Of a stretch of 5,180 bases of DNA, positions 5,094 through 5,180 are shown piece after piece (positions within the stretch are counted from its first letter, which is position 1; every line of letters begins with the position of its first letter). The notes beneath the pieces are model-generated. The model had not been told where the DNA came from. It saw nothing but the letters and a program-made list of their open reading frames with translations, and did no database searches. Location of the stretch: positions 1 to 5,180 of the forward strand of contig CAYPAX010000170.1 of assembly GCA_964408735.1 (NCBI GenBank), read 5' to 3'. The position numbers and the translations under genes were made by a program. Source of the DNA: UBA7887 sp964408735. GTDB lineage: Bacteria; Pseudomonadota; Alphaproteobacteria; UBA7887.

Positions 5094-5180
5094 GAACCGT
5101 GTCGAATATGAGAGCTACCTGCCGATTTGTCACCCGTTGATAACAAGGAGCTGTGCGCCCGTTTTGACGGTGGGCGGCTG
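5094..5180 (-). pseudogene. upstream continuation of the initiator frame, interrupted by two stops
   Basis: Reading on the - strand in the initiator frame from the window edge gives PPTVKTGAQLLVING, then TGA (5132-5130), QIGR, TAG (5117-5115), LSYSTRF and then the ATG at 5093. LSYSTRF fits the expected N-terminal side of the winged helix, where related proteins carry a segment like RGQLSYSTRF. The TAG therefore probably replaces a sense codon or reflects a small indel. The part before TGA may be the same gene or the C-terminus of a preceding gene; it stays open to the window edge. Confidence 0.45.

Overview
The window suggests an alphaproteobacterial chromosome, probably of the order Hyphomicrobiales (rhizobia and relatives), carrying part of a decayed prophage or a related integrated element next to a tRNA gene. 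The base composition is GC-rich by eye. The tRNA-Asn, the phage-type replication cassette, the DUF5681 protein and the small Cys-rich lipoprotein are all typical of that group. The taxonomic call is an inference; no rRNA or housekeeping marker is present.

Layout, left to right. Bases 1-52 are the 3' part of a tRNA-Asn(GTT) gene, including its encoded CCA. tRNA 3' ends are common integration targets. A short spacer with a GGTACC direct repeat follows, then a 67-residue lipoprotein gene on the + strand (239-442). Bases 443-771 hold no convincing gene. A broken + strand gene (772-1078) becomes one continuous reading if a single G is removed from a G5 run.

From 5180 down to 999 everything reads on the - strand as one tightly packed, probably co-transcribed block. 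In transcription order it holds: (1) a replication-initiator-like winged-helix protein (5093-4599) whose reading frame extends upstream through two stop codons; (2) a primase-type zinc finger (4590-4297); (3) a TOPRIM plus RecA/DnaB-like helicase protein (4403-2976), overlapping the zinc-finger ORF in another frame; (4) a DUF5681 protein (2909-2457); (5) a 113-residue unknown protein (2455-2114); (6) a broken unknown gene (about 2113-1640) with one in-frame TAG and one frameshift at a G4 run; (7) a 212-residue unknown acidic protein (1637-999). The first three form a phage DNA replication module of initiator, zinc-binding primase domain and TOPRIM/helicase. The last four form an accessory block of unknown function. 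No integrase, capsid, terminase large subunit or lysis gene lies in the window.

The most interesting signal is inside the initiator-like gene. Eight copies of TGCGTC(G/A) lie in two clusters at 11-12 bp spacing, and they fall in all three codon phases of the gene. They sit near an A/T-richer stretch and a perfect 7-bp-stem hairpin. This resembles an iteron-type replication origin embedded in its own initiator gene, as in phage lambda gene O. That reading is an inference.

Several genes look damaged: two frameshifts, each explained by one extra G in a G run, an in-frame TAG, two stops upstream of the initiator ORF, and a zinc finger split from its usual TOPRIM partner. This fits a degenerating prophage. 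Homopolymer sequencing error could explain the two G-run cases.
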